64,000 nt of DNA from CAVSRC01 sp963750065 (GTDB lineage: Bacteria > Pseudomonadota > Alphaproteobacteria > Rhizobiales > Kaistiaceae). Shown in pieces: positions 8,648 through 16,943 of this stretch; the stretch's first letter is position 1; each line of letters starts with the position of its first letter. The notes under the pieces are model-generated. The model did no database searches. It saw only the letters and a program-made list of their open reading frames with translations, and was not told the DNA's origin. The stretch covers positions 62,001 through 126,000 of the forward strand of contig CAVVPK010000037.1 in assembly GCA_963750065.1 (NCBI GenBank). The letters are read 5' to 3'. The position numbers and the translations under genes were made by a program.

Positions 8648-9493
8648 ATGCGGTCCATGTTGATGCGGTCAGTATTGGTTGCGGCGGCGCTGGGATTGAC
8701 GGTCGTGGCGACGGCGGGCCCGGCGGCAGCTGTCGAGGCGAGCGGTCATGCGGTTGCCGTGCTGCGCAAGACGGCGGCGAACGGACCGGGAGGCGATCGT
8801 GTCCTTGAGGCGCAGGGGCCGGTGTTTGCCGGCGATGTCATCGAGACGGACCAGCGCGGCACCGCCCAGATCCTCTTCGTCGACAATACCAAGATGGTGG
8901 TCGGCCCCAATTCGCAAGTAACGGTCGACAACTTCGTCTTTTCCGGCTCGTCCAAGGCGAGCACGTTCGCCGTCAACGCGCTGCGTGGCTCGTTCCGCTT
9001 CATCACCGGGGCAAGTGCCAAGAACGCCTATTCGATCAACACGCCGACGGCGACCATCGGCGTGCGCGGCACCGCCTTTGACGGCTACGTCGCCAAGGAC
9101 GGCACGACCACGATCGCCATGTGGCACGGCACGGTGCGCCTGTGCGACAAGCTCAAGCCGCGCCGCTGCATGGACGTCTCGGGTACCTGCAGCATGGTCC
9201 AGCTCCCGCCCGCGGCCGACTTCAACCGGGTGAACGACGTCTACAAGCGCACGGACATCCTCGACCAGCTGGTCCCCTTCGCCTTCCGGCAGGTCCGGCT
9301 GCTGAGCGAGTTCCGCGTGTCGTCGCGCGGCTGCGAGATCCGCAACCTCGATCCGGCGTGGAATCCGGACGGCGACAGTAAAAACAACAACCGCAACAAC
9401 GACCCCGACGCCAACGCCAAGCCCGGGCCGCAAGCCGTAGGCCGCGCTCAGCGACGGAAGACGACCGAGGCCATGACGGTCTGCGCGTTGTAG
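8648..9493 (+). CDS. Secreted FecR-domain protein
   Basis: A 281-residue protein with a clear signal peptide (residues 1 to about 29, ending AGPAAA). It is followed by a FecR domain (about 35-170) with the typical GDVIETD, AQILFVDNTKMVVGPNSQV and INTPTATIGVRGT stretches. There is no anti-sigma or transmembrane part, so this is a periplasmic or surface FecR type rather than the iron-citrate sensor. The C-terminus contains several Cys and an Asn-rich tail (KNNNRNND). The ATG at 8648 follows GCGAGGAG. The end overlaps the 3' end of the convergent barrel gene by 46 bases. A second FecR gene lies beyond that barrel. The shared context suggests a cell-surface assembly or sensing function, not proven. 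Confidence 0.85.
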   Translation: MRSMLMRSVLVAAALGLTVVATAGPAAAVEASGHAVAVLRKTAANGPGGDRVLEAQGPVFAGDVIETDQRGTAQILFVDNTKMVVGPNSQVTVDNFVFSGSSKASTFAVNALRGSFRFITGASAKNAYSINTPTATIGVRGTAFDGYVAKDGTTTIAMWHGTVRLCDKLKPRRCMDVSGTCSMVQLPPAADFNRVNDVYKRTDILDQLVPFAFRQVRLLSEFRVSSRGCEIRNLDPAWNPDGDSKNNNRNNDPDANAKPGPQAVGRAQRRKTTEAMTVCAL

Positions 9494-10587
9494 CGATGGC
9501 TGGCGTCGTTCGACGTGTTGTGGTCGAAGCGATAGGTGAGGCGGAAGTCCGACTGCGGCCCGAAGGCGTTGTTGAACACCAGGGTCGCACCCGGCGAGAC
9601 CGTGTAGTCCTGCCGCTTCTCGCCGGCCGAGTTCGTGTCGACCGTGTAGTGCCGTGCGGACAGCCCCAAGTTCAGCGCCAGCAACAGGCGGTCGTTGAGC
9701 TTCTTGTTGTATTCGAGCTGCGTGCCGCCGGCCAGATATCTGCCGGGCGCGAAGGTATCGAACGTGCCCGGTCCAACCAGGCTCGAGGCCGTGCCGCCGA
9801 CATCACTCCACAACACCCACGGGGAGATCGTGGCGACGTCGTCGTTGTGGAAGACGTTCTGGACCGACCACTGGCCGCGCGCATCGACGTACCAGCCGTT
9901 CGTCGAGGTGGCCGAGGGCGCGAAGTCGCGGTAGCCGGCGCGCACCCGCACCCACTGATAGGCGCCGTTGAGATAGCCCTCCAGCATCGCGCTGGCATTC
10001 ACCTCGTCATAGAAGAATGTGTTGTTGGACGAGGTCACCGCTCCGCCGATCGACGGGTAGAGGGTGAGCATGCTGGCGCCGAGGTCGATGAGCGGCCCGG
10101 TCTCGATGGTGGCGCTGCCGTAGTTCAGGTCGTGGTGCTCGGCGAAGTATTCGCCGTAGAGGCTGCCGATGGTGCGCCAGCGGGTGCCGCCGATCGGCCG
10201 CTCGTCCTTCATGCGCAACTGGGCATAGGGCACGGCACTGCCGGTCGCGCCGCTCGAAACCAGCTCCGGATTCGATTGCCACATGAGGCCGCCCTCGGCG
10301 AAGAATTGCGTCGAGGCAGGCTGGATGATGCGGCGCACGCGCACGAGGCCGCGCTTGGCCGCGACGTTGTTCGGGTCATTGAGCAGCACGCGCTCATAGG
10401 CGCTCAGCGCCTTGCGGTATTCGTGCCGGCCCTCGGCGATCATGGCGTATTGCAGGCTGAGTTCGGCATCGGCCGGGTTGGCCAGCGCGCGGGCATAGGC
10501 CGCCGTCAGCTCGTCGGCCGCCGCCGGAAACGCGAACAATGCAATCCCGGCAGCCAAGATGGCTGCCGCCAGACGCCTCTGTGTCAT
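9448..10587 (-). CDS. TPR-containing outer-membrane beta-barrel protein
   Basis: A 379-residue exported protein. The start at 10587 gives MTQRRLAAAILAAGIALFAF, a signal peptide ending near AAADE; a longer in-frame start exists but spoils this. Residues about 25-85 are one or two TPR-like helices (RKALSAYERVLLNDPNN). The rest alternates polar and hydrophobic residues with many aromatic positions and ends in MASVVFRR, as in an outer-membrane barrel. This layout resembles surface-assembly barrel proteins of the DUF560 type, which combine periplasmic TPR and a 14-strand barrel. Family membership is likely but not certain. It is flanked on both sides by FecR-domain genes, one convergent and one divergent, which points to a shared envelope role. 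Confidence 0.75.
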   Translation of the reverse strand: MTQRRLAAAILAAGIALFAFPAAADELTAAYARALANPADAELSLQYAMIAEGRHEYRKALSAYERVLLNDPNNVAAKRGLVRVRRIIQPASTQFFAEGGLMWQSNPELVSSGATGSAVPYAQLRMKDERPIGGTRWRTIGSLYGEYFAEHHDLNYGSATIETGPLIDLGASMLTLYPSIGGAVTSSNNTFFYDEVNASAMLEGYLNGAYQWVRVRAGYRDFAPSATSTNGWYVDARGQWSVQNVFHNDDVATISPWVLWSDVGGTASSLVGPGTFDTFAPGRYLAGGTQLEYNKKLNDRLLLALNLGLSARHYTVDTNSAGEKRQDYTVSPGATLVFNNAFGPQSDFRLTYRFDHNTSNDASHRYNAQTVMASVVFRR

Positions 10588-10767
10588 TCCGCACCTGTCA
10601 AACGGCCGCTTGTTGTTGCCGCAGCCTGTGCTGTGGAGCCTATGCGACACTGCTCATGCTGACTATGGCACAAACGCCACAACTAAGACTTATTCGCATC
10701 TTGGCTGTGGCGCGGCGCGGCGGCCTGTCCTAGCATCCCCTCCGAAGGCGGGTCGGAGGCCCTGAAG

Positions 10768-11481
10768 ATGGCGACTGGATATTTACGTCTGGCGCTGCTG
10801 CCCTTGGTGTTGGCGCTGGCGGCGCCGGCGGTGGCGGCGACCAATATCGGGGTCACCGCGGCGGTGAAAAACGACGTCAAGGGCAGCGGCGGCGCGCTCA
10901 TCGTCGGCACCAAGGTGTTCCAGAACGAGGTCATCACCACCGGCGTGCAGAGCCTCGCCCAGCTCATGTTCCTCGACGAGACCACGCTGTCGATCGGGCC
11001 GAAGTCGCAGGTCACCCTCGACAAGTTCGTCTTCAACCCCAACAAGGGCGCCGGCAGCGTCGTCTTCTCGGCCACCAAGGGCGCATTCCGCTTCATCACC
11101 GGGTCGCAGGATCCGCGCCACTACACGATCAACACGCCTGTCGCCACCATCGGCGTGCGTGGCACCATCGTCGACTGCTTTATCGTCGCCGGCGGGCTGG
11201 CCTGCATCGTCGAGGAAGGCAATGCCATCGTCGGCGGGCACACGGTCGCCGCCGGCCAGGCGATCTTCATCGCCAACAATGGCAATGTGACCGGACCGAT
11301 GACGCCGGATGGCCAGTTCTTCCAGGTGGCCGGTAACATTCCCTGGCCGCTTTACGGCAGCGTGCTGCCGGCCGGCTATGAGCGCTACCAAGGGCCGGAC
11401 GGGCTGACCATCCGCACCGACGAAGCCAACCCGCACCCGGACACCTATACGCCGCCGGTGTATTGTTGCTGCGGCCCGTAA
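10768..11481 (+). CDS. Secreted FecR-domain protein, second copy
   Basis: A 237-residue protein with a signal peptide (ending PAVAAT near residue 25) and a FecR domain (about 30-165). It shares with the first FecR gene the order LMFLDETTLSIGPKSQVTLDKFVF, here split as LMFLDETTL and GPKSQVTLDKFVF, then GAFRFITGSQ and INTPVATIGVRGT. The C-terminal 60 residues differ and end in an unusual YCCCGP tail with three adjacent Cys. It is divergent from the barrel gene, with 180 bases between the two starts. The adjacent Cys near the end could carry a lipid, metal or disulfide, but none can be shown. It is a paralogue of the 8648 gene. Confidence 0.85.
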   Translation: MATGYLRLALLPLVLALAAPAVAATNIGVTAAVKNDVKGSGGALIVGTKVFQNEVITTGVQSLAQLMFLDETTLSIGPKSQVTLDKFVFNPNKGAGSVVFSATKGAFRFITGSQDPRHYTINTPVATIGVRGTIVDCFIVAGGLACIVEEGNAIVGGHTVAAGQAIFIANNGNVTGPMTPDGQFFQVAGNIPWPLYGSVLPAGYERYQGPDGLTIRTDEANPHPDTYTPPVYCCCGP

Positions 11482-11530
11482 AGCTGAGAGCGCCGCGCTT
11501 TTAGGCTGCTGAACGGCCGTAAAAGCCGGT

Positions 11531-12574
11531 TCAGCGCCGGCGCGTGCTGTCGCGCGTGCGGATCTCGAAGCCGAGGTCGATGATCGGGTTTTCCGGACGC
11601 GCGCCGTCGCCGCGGACGATGCGGGTGACGATTTCGGCCGCCCGGCGCCCCATTTCGTAGCGCGGCGTTGCTACCGACGACAGCGACGGGTAGCTCCAGG
11701 TGCATATCTCCAGATCGTTGAAGCCGATGATCGACATGTCCTCGGGCACGCGGAGGCCGCGCCGGTGGCACTCGAACAGTGCCCCCAGAGCCAAGTCGTC
11801 GTTGGAGGCGAAGACCGCTTCGACGTCCGGCGTGCGCGCCAGGAGTTCGCTGAGCAGGCCGGCGCCGACAGCGAAGGTGGAGGGTTCCGGCGTCGCCACG
11901 AGGCGGGCCGCCGGGTCGAGCCCGGCTTCCTCCATGGCACGACGGTATCCGTCGATGCGGCGCCCGGCGCGGGCGTCGAGCCGGGCGGCGATATGGGCAA
12001 TGCGGCGATGTCCGAGGTCGATGAGGTGACGGGTGGTGGCGTAGGCCGCCTCGCGCTGCGAGAAGCCGATGTTGACGTCGATCGGATCGCCGGTCAGCTC
12101 CATCGTCTGGACGACGGGAATGTGGGCCAGTCGGAGCATGCGGCGCATCTGGTCGCCCTGGTCGATGCCGGCCAGGATCATCGCCTCGGGGTGCTGGCCG
12201 AGCATGGTGGCGATGGCCTTCTCCTCCTCCTCCGGCGCATAGCGCCAGTTGAGCACCAGAACCTGGAAGCCGGCCGGCAGGAAGGCATCGTGCAGCGCCT
12301 TCAGGTAGTCGGCGAAGACGCCGTTGGTGAGCGAGGGGATGAGCACGCCGATGGTGCCGGTGCGCGACGAGGCCAGCGCGCTGGCGAGCTGATTGGGAAC
12401 ATAGGCCAGCGCCTCCACGGCGCTGGCCACCCGCCGGCGAAGGTCGGCCGATACCAGTTCCGGTTGGCGGAGCGCGCGGGAAACGGTCACGGTACTGACG
12501 TCGGCACGGGCGGCAACGTCACTCAACGTCGCCCGTCGCGGCCGCGTTCCACTGAGTCTCGGCAGCCCGTTCAT
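11531..12574 (-). CDS. LacI family transcriptional regulator
   Basis: A 347-residue DNA-binding repressor. The N-terminal HTH begins with ATLSDVAARADVSTVTVSRA and is followed by the hinge helix YVPNQLASAL, both hallmarks of LacI/GalR. From about residue 75 it has a periplasmic-binding-protein-like effector domain (TGTIGVLIPSLTNGVF at its start). The start at 12574 gives MNGLPRL directly before the HTH; the open frame continues far upstream only because it runs antisense through the neighbouring gene. Sequence features are like gluconate- or sugar-acid-responsive members. It is divergent from a uronate-dehydrogenase-like gene, which is its probable target. The effector is not determined. Confidence 0.92.
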   Translation of the reverse strand: MNGLPRLSGTRPRRATLSDVAARADVSTVTVSRALRQPELVSADLRRRVASAVEALAYVPNQLASALASSRTGTIGVLIPSLTNGVFADYLKALHDAFLPAGFQVLVLNWRYAPEEEEKAIATMLGQHPEAMILAGIDQGDQMRRMLRLAHIPVVQTMELTGDPIDVNIGFSQREAAYATTRHLIDLGHRRIAHIAARLDARAGRRIDGYRRAMEEAGLDPAARLVATPEPSTFAVGAGLLSELLARTPDVEAVFASNDDLALGALFECHRRGLRVPEDMSIIGFNDLEICTWSYPSLSSVATPRYEMGRRAAEIVTRIVRGDGARPENPIIDLGFEIRTRDSTRRR

Positions 12575-12709
12575 CGTTTCTCGCTGTCTTGATATAGCAC
12601 GGGTGGCGCTGCCACGCGTCTTGAATTCGGCGCCTGGATTGCGTTTCTGACCCGTGCGGGGGCCGGCCGGCGCGTGCCGGATTGCGGTCGCGGGCGAAAG
12701 GGAACAGCC
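12575..12709. promoter_or_regulatory. Divergent control region of the LacI regulator and dehydrogenase
   Basis: This 135-base gap separates two divergent starts and should contain both promoters. GTGGC-GCT-GCCAC at 12603-12615 is a perfect 5-base inverted repeat and the best visible operator candidate, although LacI-type operators more often have an even, CG-centred dyad. No strong -35/-10 pair stands out. Confidence 0.35.
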
Positions 12710-13504
12710 ATGAAGCGCATACTCATCACCGGAGCGGCAGGCAGCGTGGCGCGGCTGGTCAGGCCGCTCCTGCGGGCGACCTACCGCCTGCGCCTGTCGG
12801 ACGTGAAACCGGTGCCGGACCCGGTGGAGAGCGAAGAGGTGGCGACGGCCGACCTCGGCGACATGGCGGCCTTGCGCGCCGCCGTCGCGGGCGTCGACGG
12901 CATCGTCCATCTCGGCGGCTATTCGCTGGAGACCGGCTGGGAGGTCATCCATGCCGCCAACATCGTTGGGACCTACAATCTCTTCGAGGCGGCACGGCTG
13001 GAAGGCGTCCGGCGCGTGATCTTCGCCTCGAGCGGCCACGCCATGGGCTTCTATCCGCGGACCGAGACCATCCCCGTCGATGTCTCCGTCAGGCCCGACA
13101 CGCGCTATGGCGTGAGCAAAGCCTTCGGCGAGGCGGTGGCCAGCCTCTACGCCTACAAATACGGCGGCGAGGTGATGTCGATCCGCATTGGTACGGTGTC
13201 TGCGAAGCCAGCCGTCGAACGCCGGCTGGCGGCGATCTGGGTCAGTCCGCGCGACCTCTGCCAGCTCATCGGCATCGGCCTGGAGACAGCGGGCATGCGC
13301 CACGAAATCGTCTACGGCGTGTCGGCGAACAAGGCGAGCTGGTGGGACAATGCCAATGCCTATCGGCTGGGCTACCGCCCCGAGGACCGGGCGGAGGACC
13401 ACGACACCGGCGCGCCCGTCGACGACGTCATCGGCGATCCGCGGGCGGACCTCAACCAGGGCGGGGTGTTCTGCGCCGAGGAGGAGATCACGACGCCAAT
13501 CTAG
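12710..13504 (+). CDS. NAD(P)-dependent dehydrogenase, uronate-dehydrogenase-like
   Basis: A 264-residue extended short-chain dehydrogenase. It has the N-terminal nucleotide motif ITGAAGSVARL, VDGIVHLGGYS, the catalytic YGVSK and a C-terminal SANKASWWDN stretch, and aligns along its length with Agrobacterium uronate dehydrogenase as I recall it. That enzyme oxidises galacturonate or glucuronate to the aldarolactone. The expected SSNH substrate segment is SSGH here, so the substrate-binding Asn (Asn112 in the Agrobacterium enzyme) is replaced by Gly and the true substrate may differ. Start 12710 follows GAAAGGGAAC. It is divergent from and probably controlled by the LacI regulator. A general sugar epimerase function is the alternative. 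Confidence 0.8.
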   Translation: MKRILITGAAGSVARLVRPLLRATYRLRLSDVKPVPDPVESEEVATADLGDMAALRAAVAGVDGIVHLGGYSLETGWEVIHAANIVGTYNLFEAARLEGVRRVIFASSGHAMGFYPRTETIPVDVSVRPDTRYGVSKAFGEAVASLYAYKYGGEVMSIRIGTVSAKPAVERRLAAIWVSPRDLCQLIGIGLETAGMRHEIVYGVSANKASWWDNANAYRLGYRPEDRAEDHDTGAPVDDVIGDPRADLNQGGVFCAEEEITTPI

Positions 13505-13984
13505 GCGGCGGCATCGGCGGGGGGCGCCTCCCGATATGGCGAAATCGTGGCGCAATCTCTTGTTGTGGGGCTGGAGGGCGCGGAAACCGGCCGTTTTCTA
13601 TCCACAGGGCGAGGTATCTGCCGGGTTGAAATATGAAGCCGGCTTGTTAGGATCGACCTGTGGTGATTCGGGATGTCCGGCGTTTTTGCCGATTCCGGGT
13701 TCGCCGCTGAAAGAACCGCAGCATTATGCCGTTGTTATTATATTGCCTGCCTTGATTTGAATGACGAAGTGGTTGGGAACGAGTTTTTTCACGCAGGTCA
13801 TTTGCACCGGCGTTTTGGGCCGGGAAAAGTTGGATTAGTCCCAAGGGGTTTGGTTCTTGACAAAGCCGCCGGGTCGCGCCGGCGGCTTTGGTCGTTCTGG
13901 GCCTGGGCTCAAGGGCGGGGGGTGTGGTTTTTCCGGCCCTTGTCCTATGTTAGCGCTCGGTGGCGGCCCGAGGTGCGTTTTGGA
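13505..13984. other. 480-base intergenic region, possible small RNA ending in a hairpin
   Basis: No convincing coding sequence is seen. The frame of the following TerB gene stays open back to 13673, but its translation there is not protein-like. The part from about 13620 to 13860 is clearly richer in A and T than its surroundings and contains short T runs. It ends at a perfect 11-base stem (13862-13889). This combination could be a small RNA transcribed rightward, or the leader of the TerB gene. No known RNA family was recognised. Confidence 0.3.
13862..13889 (+). terminator. Strong hairpin, terminator-like
   Basis: AAAGCCGCCGG at 13862-13872 pairs perfectly with CCGGCGGCTTT at 13879-13889 across the loop GTCGCG. 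The arms begin with AAA and end with TTT, the usual form of an intrinsic terminator usable in either direction. It lies about 360 bases after the last gene and 95 before the next start. Confidence 0.55.
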
Positions 13985-14437
13985 ATGATCGCAGCAATCA
14001 GACAGTTCTTCGACCGCCTGACCAACGATGCCGCCGTCGATATGGGAGAGGAAGAGGTGCGGCTGGCGGTGGCCGCGCTGCTCTATCACGTGATTGCCGT
14101 GGACGGCGTGGTGACGCCCGCCGAGTCTGCCATGCTAGGTGAGCTGCTCAAGAGCCGCTTCGACCTCGATCCGCAAGATACCCAGACCCTGGTCGCGGCG
14201 GCCGAAACCGCCGATGACGAGGCGGTCGACCTGTTTCACTTCACCAGCCTGCTCAAGCAGCGGCTGGAGGTCGCCGACCGCGAGCGTATCATCGAGATGA
14301 TGTGGCGCCTGGTCTTCGCCGATGGCGGCATGCACGAGTTCGAGGAGAACGTCGTGTGGCGCGTCGCCGAACTGCTGGCGGTGCCCTCGGATGTGCGCAT
14401 CCGCCTCAAGCTTGCCGTGCGCGACGGGGCCGGGTGA
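13985..14437 (+). CDS. TerB family protein
   Basis: A 150-residue all-helical protein matching the TerB/tellurite-resistance fold. It has a first helix pair with VRLAVAALLYHVIAVDG, then DLFHFTSLLKQRL, and a C-terminal WRLVFADGGMHEFEENVVWR repeat, here split as WRLVFADGG and HEFEENVVWR, in which Asp and Glu residues could bind metal. The family occurs widely in alphaproteobacteria, usually outside ter operons, and its role is poorly defined. Start ATG 13985 gives a compact domain. The next gene begins 4 bases after the stop, so the two are probably co-transcribed. No other ter genes are nearby, so a tellurite phenotype should not be assumed. Confidence 0.82.
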   Translation: MIAAIRQFFDRLTNDAAVDMGEEEVRLAVAALLYHVIAVDGVVTPAESAMLGELLKSRFDLDPQDTQTLVAAAETADDEAVDLFHFTSLLKQRLEVADRERIIEMMWRLVFADGGMHEFEENVVWRVAELLAVPSDVRIRLKLAVRDGAG

Positions 14438-14441
14438 CGCC

Positions 14442-15173
14442 ATGCGGCCGATGCTCATCGTCCTCCATCAGGAGCACTCCACCCCCGGGCGGGTCGGCCA
14501 CTGGCTGAGGGAGCGCGGCTACGCGCTCGATATCCGCCGGCCGCGCTTCGGCGACCCGTTGCCCGAGACGCTCAACGGCCATGCCGGCGCGATCGTCTTC
14601 GGCGGGCCGATGAGCGCCAACGATCCCGACGACTACGTCAAGCGCGAGATCGACTGGATCAAGGTACCGCTCAGCGAAGGCGCGCCGTTCCTCGGCCTGT
14701 GCCTGGGCGCGCAGATGCTCGCCATCCAGCTCGGCGCGGCGGTCACGCCCCATGCCGACGGTCATATCGAGGTCGGCTGGTTCGGGCTGAAGCCGACGGA
14801 GGCCGGCCGGCGCCTGATCGCTTCCTGGCCGGATTGCGTTCACCAGTTCCACAAGGAGGGCTTCGGCCTGCCGGCGGGCGCCACGCTGCTGGCGGAAGGC
14901 GAGCCCGAGACCTTCCCCAATCAGGCCTTTTCGTACGGCGAAGCCGCCTTCGGCATCCAGTTCCACATCGAGCTGACCACGGCGATGGTTGGGCGCTGGA
15001 CCGGCAGCATCGGCGAGCGCGCCAAGCTGCCCGGCGGCCAGGCCGCCGAAAAGCATTTCCAGGGCCGTGCCCTGCATGACTGGAAGACGCAGGCGTTTCT
15101 CGGCACCTTCCTCGATCTGTGGCTCAAGCGCGACCGGCGTCAGCCGGCCCAGACGCGCGAAGCGGCGGAGTAG
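14442..15173 (+). CDS. Class I glutamine amidotransferase domain protein
   Basis: A 243-residue stand-alone amidotransferase-like enzyme. The nucleophile elbow GLCLGAQM places the Cys near residue 87, and the catalytic His is in GIQFHIE near 174. FGGPMSANDPD is the usual preceding loop. This layout is like GMP-synthase-type amidotransferases used as separate hydrolases, for example for gamma-glutamyl compounds. The substrate cannot be read from the sequence. The start at 14442 is 4 bases after the TerB stop; a second ATG at 14451 is possible. The C-terminus ends in a charged tail (KRDRRQPAQTREAAE). It is probably in one transcript with the TerB gene. Confidence 0.85.
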   Translation: MRPMLIVLHQEHSTPGRVGHWLRERGYALDIRRPRFGDPLPETLNGHAGAIVFGGPMSANDPDDYVKREIDWIKVPLSEGAPFLGLCLGAQMLAIQLGAAVTPHADGHIEVGWFGLKPTEAGRRLIASWPDCVHQFHKEGFGLPAGATLLAEGEPETFPNQAFSYGEAAFGIQFHIELTTAMVGRWTGSIGERAKLPGGQAAEKHFQGRALHDWKTQAFLGTFLDLWLKRDRRQPAQTREAAE

Positions 15174-15609
15174 GATTCTCTCGCAATCTGCAGGGACGCT
15201 CGCAATTTGCGAGGCGCGGCCGGTTACCAGATCCTTACCGCAATCAATAAATAGCGAATCAAATCGGGCTGATCGCTAGCTCTGGTGGGAGCGGCGGTGG
15301 CAAGCCCTTTGCCACAGAGATTGCACGCTGATTTCTGGTTGTGCGTAGTCAGCGAACAGACTGGGCGGGGAAGGGCGGAGGCCGTCGACCCCCGGCAAGC
15401 TCTTCCCCGTCCCGGTCCACGGTCCCCGCGTTTCAGGAAAACGCAGGCTGTCCGGAGAGGCACCGGACGAACGATGGCCCGGAGCGGCACGGCGGCCGCT
15501 CCGGGTCGATCGTTTTGGGGGACCGGAAGACAGTGCCGTGCCCCCGGTTCCGAAATCCGGGCGAACTCGGCTACAAGGCTTCAGACACGCTCCTTCAACG
15601 CCGGGACCG
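15174..15609. other. 436-base intergenic region before the ECF sigma gene
   Basis: No convincing gene is seen. The first third (15180-15280) is relatively AT-rich and could hold the promoter of the sigma-factor operon. In-frame codons upstream of 15610 give non-protein-like translations. No clear ECF-type promoter such as GGAAC-N16-CGTT was found. Confidence 0.4.
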
Positions 15610-16134
15610 ATGGCAGGCGACGCGCATCAAGCCGTGATGGAAGGCCTCGCCGGGCTATTGCCGCGGCTGTGGCGCTACGGGCTGGTGCTGTCGGGAAACC
15701 GCGACACGGCGGAAGAGCTGGTCCAGGCGACCTGCGTCAGGGCGCTGGAGCGCAGTTCCCAGTTCACCCCGGGCACGCGGCTCGACCGCTGGCTGATTGC
15801 CATCCTCCATTCGATCTGGCTGAACGAGATTCGCGCCCGCAAGGTGCGCCAGGGCCAAGGCCTGGTGGATGCCGAGCAGGCCTTGGTGTTCGACGGAATG
15901 CGGGCGGTCGAGACGAATATTCTGGCGGCTCAGGTGTTAAGGCAGGTTCAGTACTTGCCCGAGGTGCAACGCGAAACCGTCTATCTGGTCTATGTCGAGG
16001 GGCTGACCTACCGCGAAGCGGCCGAGACCCTCTCGGTCCCGATCGGAACCGTCATGTCGCGTCTGGCCGGGGCGCGGGCGCGGCTGGCGGGCTTGGCAGA
16101 CGACGCGCAAGAAGACGGTGAAACACATGGCTGA
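15610..16134 (+). CDS. ECF-type RNA polymerase sigma factor
   Basis: A 174-residue sigma-70 family factor with only regions 2 and 4. Region 2 covers about residues 12-80 (NRDTAEELVQATCVRALE, then RLDRWLIAILHSIWLNEIRA), and region 4 about 110-160 (LPEVQRETVYLVYVEGLTY, then VPIGTVMSRLAGARARL with the HTH). ATG 15610 fits the expected length, and an ATG at 15637 is the alternative. The stop overlaps the next start by 8 bases, and that gene encodes a single-span membrane protein with anti-sigma features. The pair is therefore a sigma/anti-sigma unit that releases the sigma factor on an envelope or redox signal. The signal and regulon are unknown. Confidence 0.92.
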   Translation: MAGDAHQAVMEGLAGLLPRLWRYGLVLSGNRDTAEELVQATCVRALERSSQFTPGTRLDRWLIAILHSIWLNEIRARKVRQGQGLVDAEQALVFDGMRAVETNILAAQVLRQVQYLPEVQRETVYLVYVEGLTYREAAETLSVPIGTVMSRLAGARARLAGLADDAQEDGETHG

Positions 16135-16936
16135 TCCGATGGATGGCCACCCAAACGACGCTCCGGGCGACGACGCTCTCCTGACCGCCTATGTCGACGG
16201 CGAACTCTTCGCCGGCGAACGTGCGGCGCTGGAAGAGCGTCTTGCCGGCGAGGCGGCGCTTGTCGGCCGTCTGGACGCGCTGAAGCGCGGCGGGCGGGAT
16301 TTTGCCGGGGCTTACGATCTGCTGCTTGCGGAAGCCCCGCATGAGCGCCTGTCGGCGATCCTGGCCGAGGCGGCGGAGCAGGCCCGCCCAGTGCGCCGCC
16401 GCTGGCGGCCGGCGGCCATCGCCGCCGCGATCGCCCTCTTCGTGCTCGGCGCCGGAGCCGGCTATGTGGTGCCGCTTCTCACCGGCATGGTGCAGCCGGT
16501 GCAGGGGACGCAGGCGCCCAACTGGCGGCAGGCGGTGGCCGAATACATGGGCCTGATGACGCCGGAGACGCTGGCGGTCATCGCCGACAATCCGGCGGTG
16601 CTTGCCGAAGAGGTGTCGGCGGTCGGCGCCAAGGTGTCGCTCGATCTCACGCCCGCGGCGCTGGCCCTGCCTGATGCCGCGCTCAAGCGCGCGGTGCTCT
16701 ATGCCTTCCATGGCAAGCCGCTGGCCCAGCTTGCCTATCTGTCGGGTGTCGACGGGGCGTTTGCCTTCTGCATCATCGCCAATGGCCAGCCGGATGCGGC
16801 CGTCGCCTCGGAAGTGCGCGAGGGCTTCAACATCGTCTTCTGGAACCGCAACGGCCTCGGCTACATGCTGATCGGCAAGGCGCCGCAGAAGGCGCTGGAG
16901 GCCTTTGCCGGCGATCTCGCGGCCAAGGTTTCCTGA
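16127..16936 (+). CDS. Transmembrane anti-sigma factor
   Basis: A 269-residue protein partnered with the overlapping ECF sigma gene. Residues about 15-60 (LLTAYVDGELFAGERAALEE) form the N-terminal anti-sigma helix bundle. There is no HxxxCxxC zinc motif. A single membrane helix lies at about 88-106, and the C-terminal 160 residues should be periplasmic. That C-terminal part has a DUF-like domain ending in GLGYMLIGKAPQKALEAFAGDL, as found in many alphaproteobacterial anti-sigma factors. A GTG at 16118 is the alternative start. The stop lies 7 bases before the convergent stop of the next gene. What the periplasmic domain senses is not known. Confidence 0.85.
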   Translation: MADPMDGHPNDAPGDDALLTAYVDGELFAGERAALEERLAGEAALVGRLDALKRGGRDFAGAYDLLLAEAPHERLSAILAEAAEQARPVRRRWRPAAIAAAIALFVLGAGAGYVVPLLTGMVQPVQGTQAPNWRQAVAEYMGLMTPETLAVIADNPAVLAEEVSAVGAKVSLDLTPAALALPDAALKRAVLYAFHGKPLAQLAYLSGVDGAFAFCIIANGQPDAAVASEVREGFNIVFWNRNGLGYMLIGKAPQKALEAFAGDLAAKVS

Positions 16937-16943
16937 CCGCCGC

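Noticed and set aside
10666..10681. TGGC-ACAAAC-GCCA dyad in the barrel/FecR gap, considered as a second CRP site.
   Set aside because: Read in reverse it is TGTGG-N6-TGCCA, too far from TGTGA-N6-TCACA, unlike the perfect site at 8055.
12575..13555. Upstream extension of the LacI frame to a 674-residue protein.
   Set aside because: The extra part is antisense to the dehydrogenase and lacks protein character; the normal LacI N-terminus begins at 12574.
13985..14437. Tellurite-resistance operon suggested by the TerB domain.
   Set aside because: No other ter genes are present; isolated TerB proteins are common and not diagnostic of tellurite resistance.
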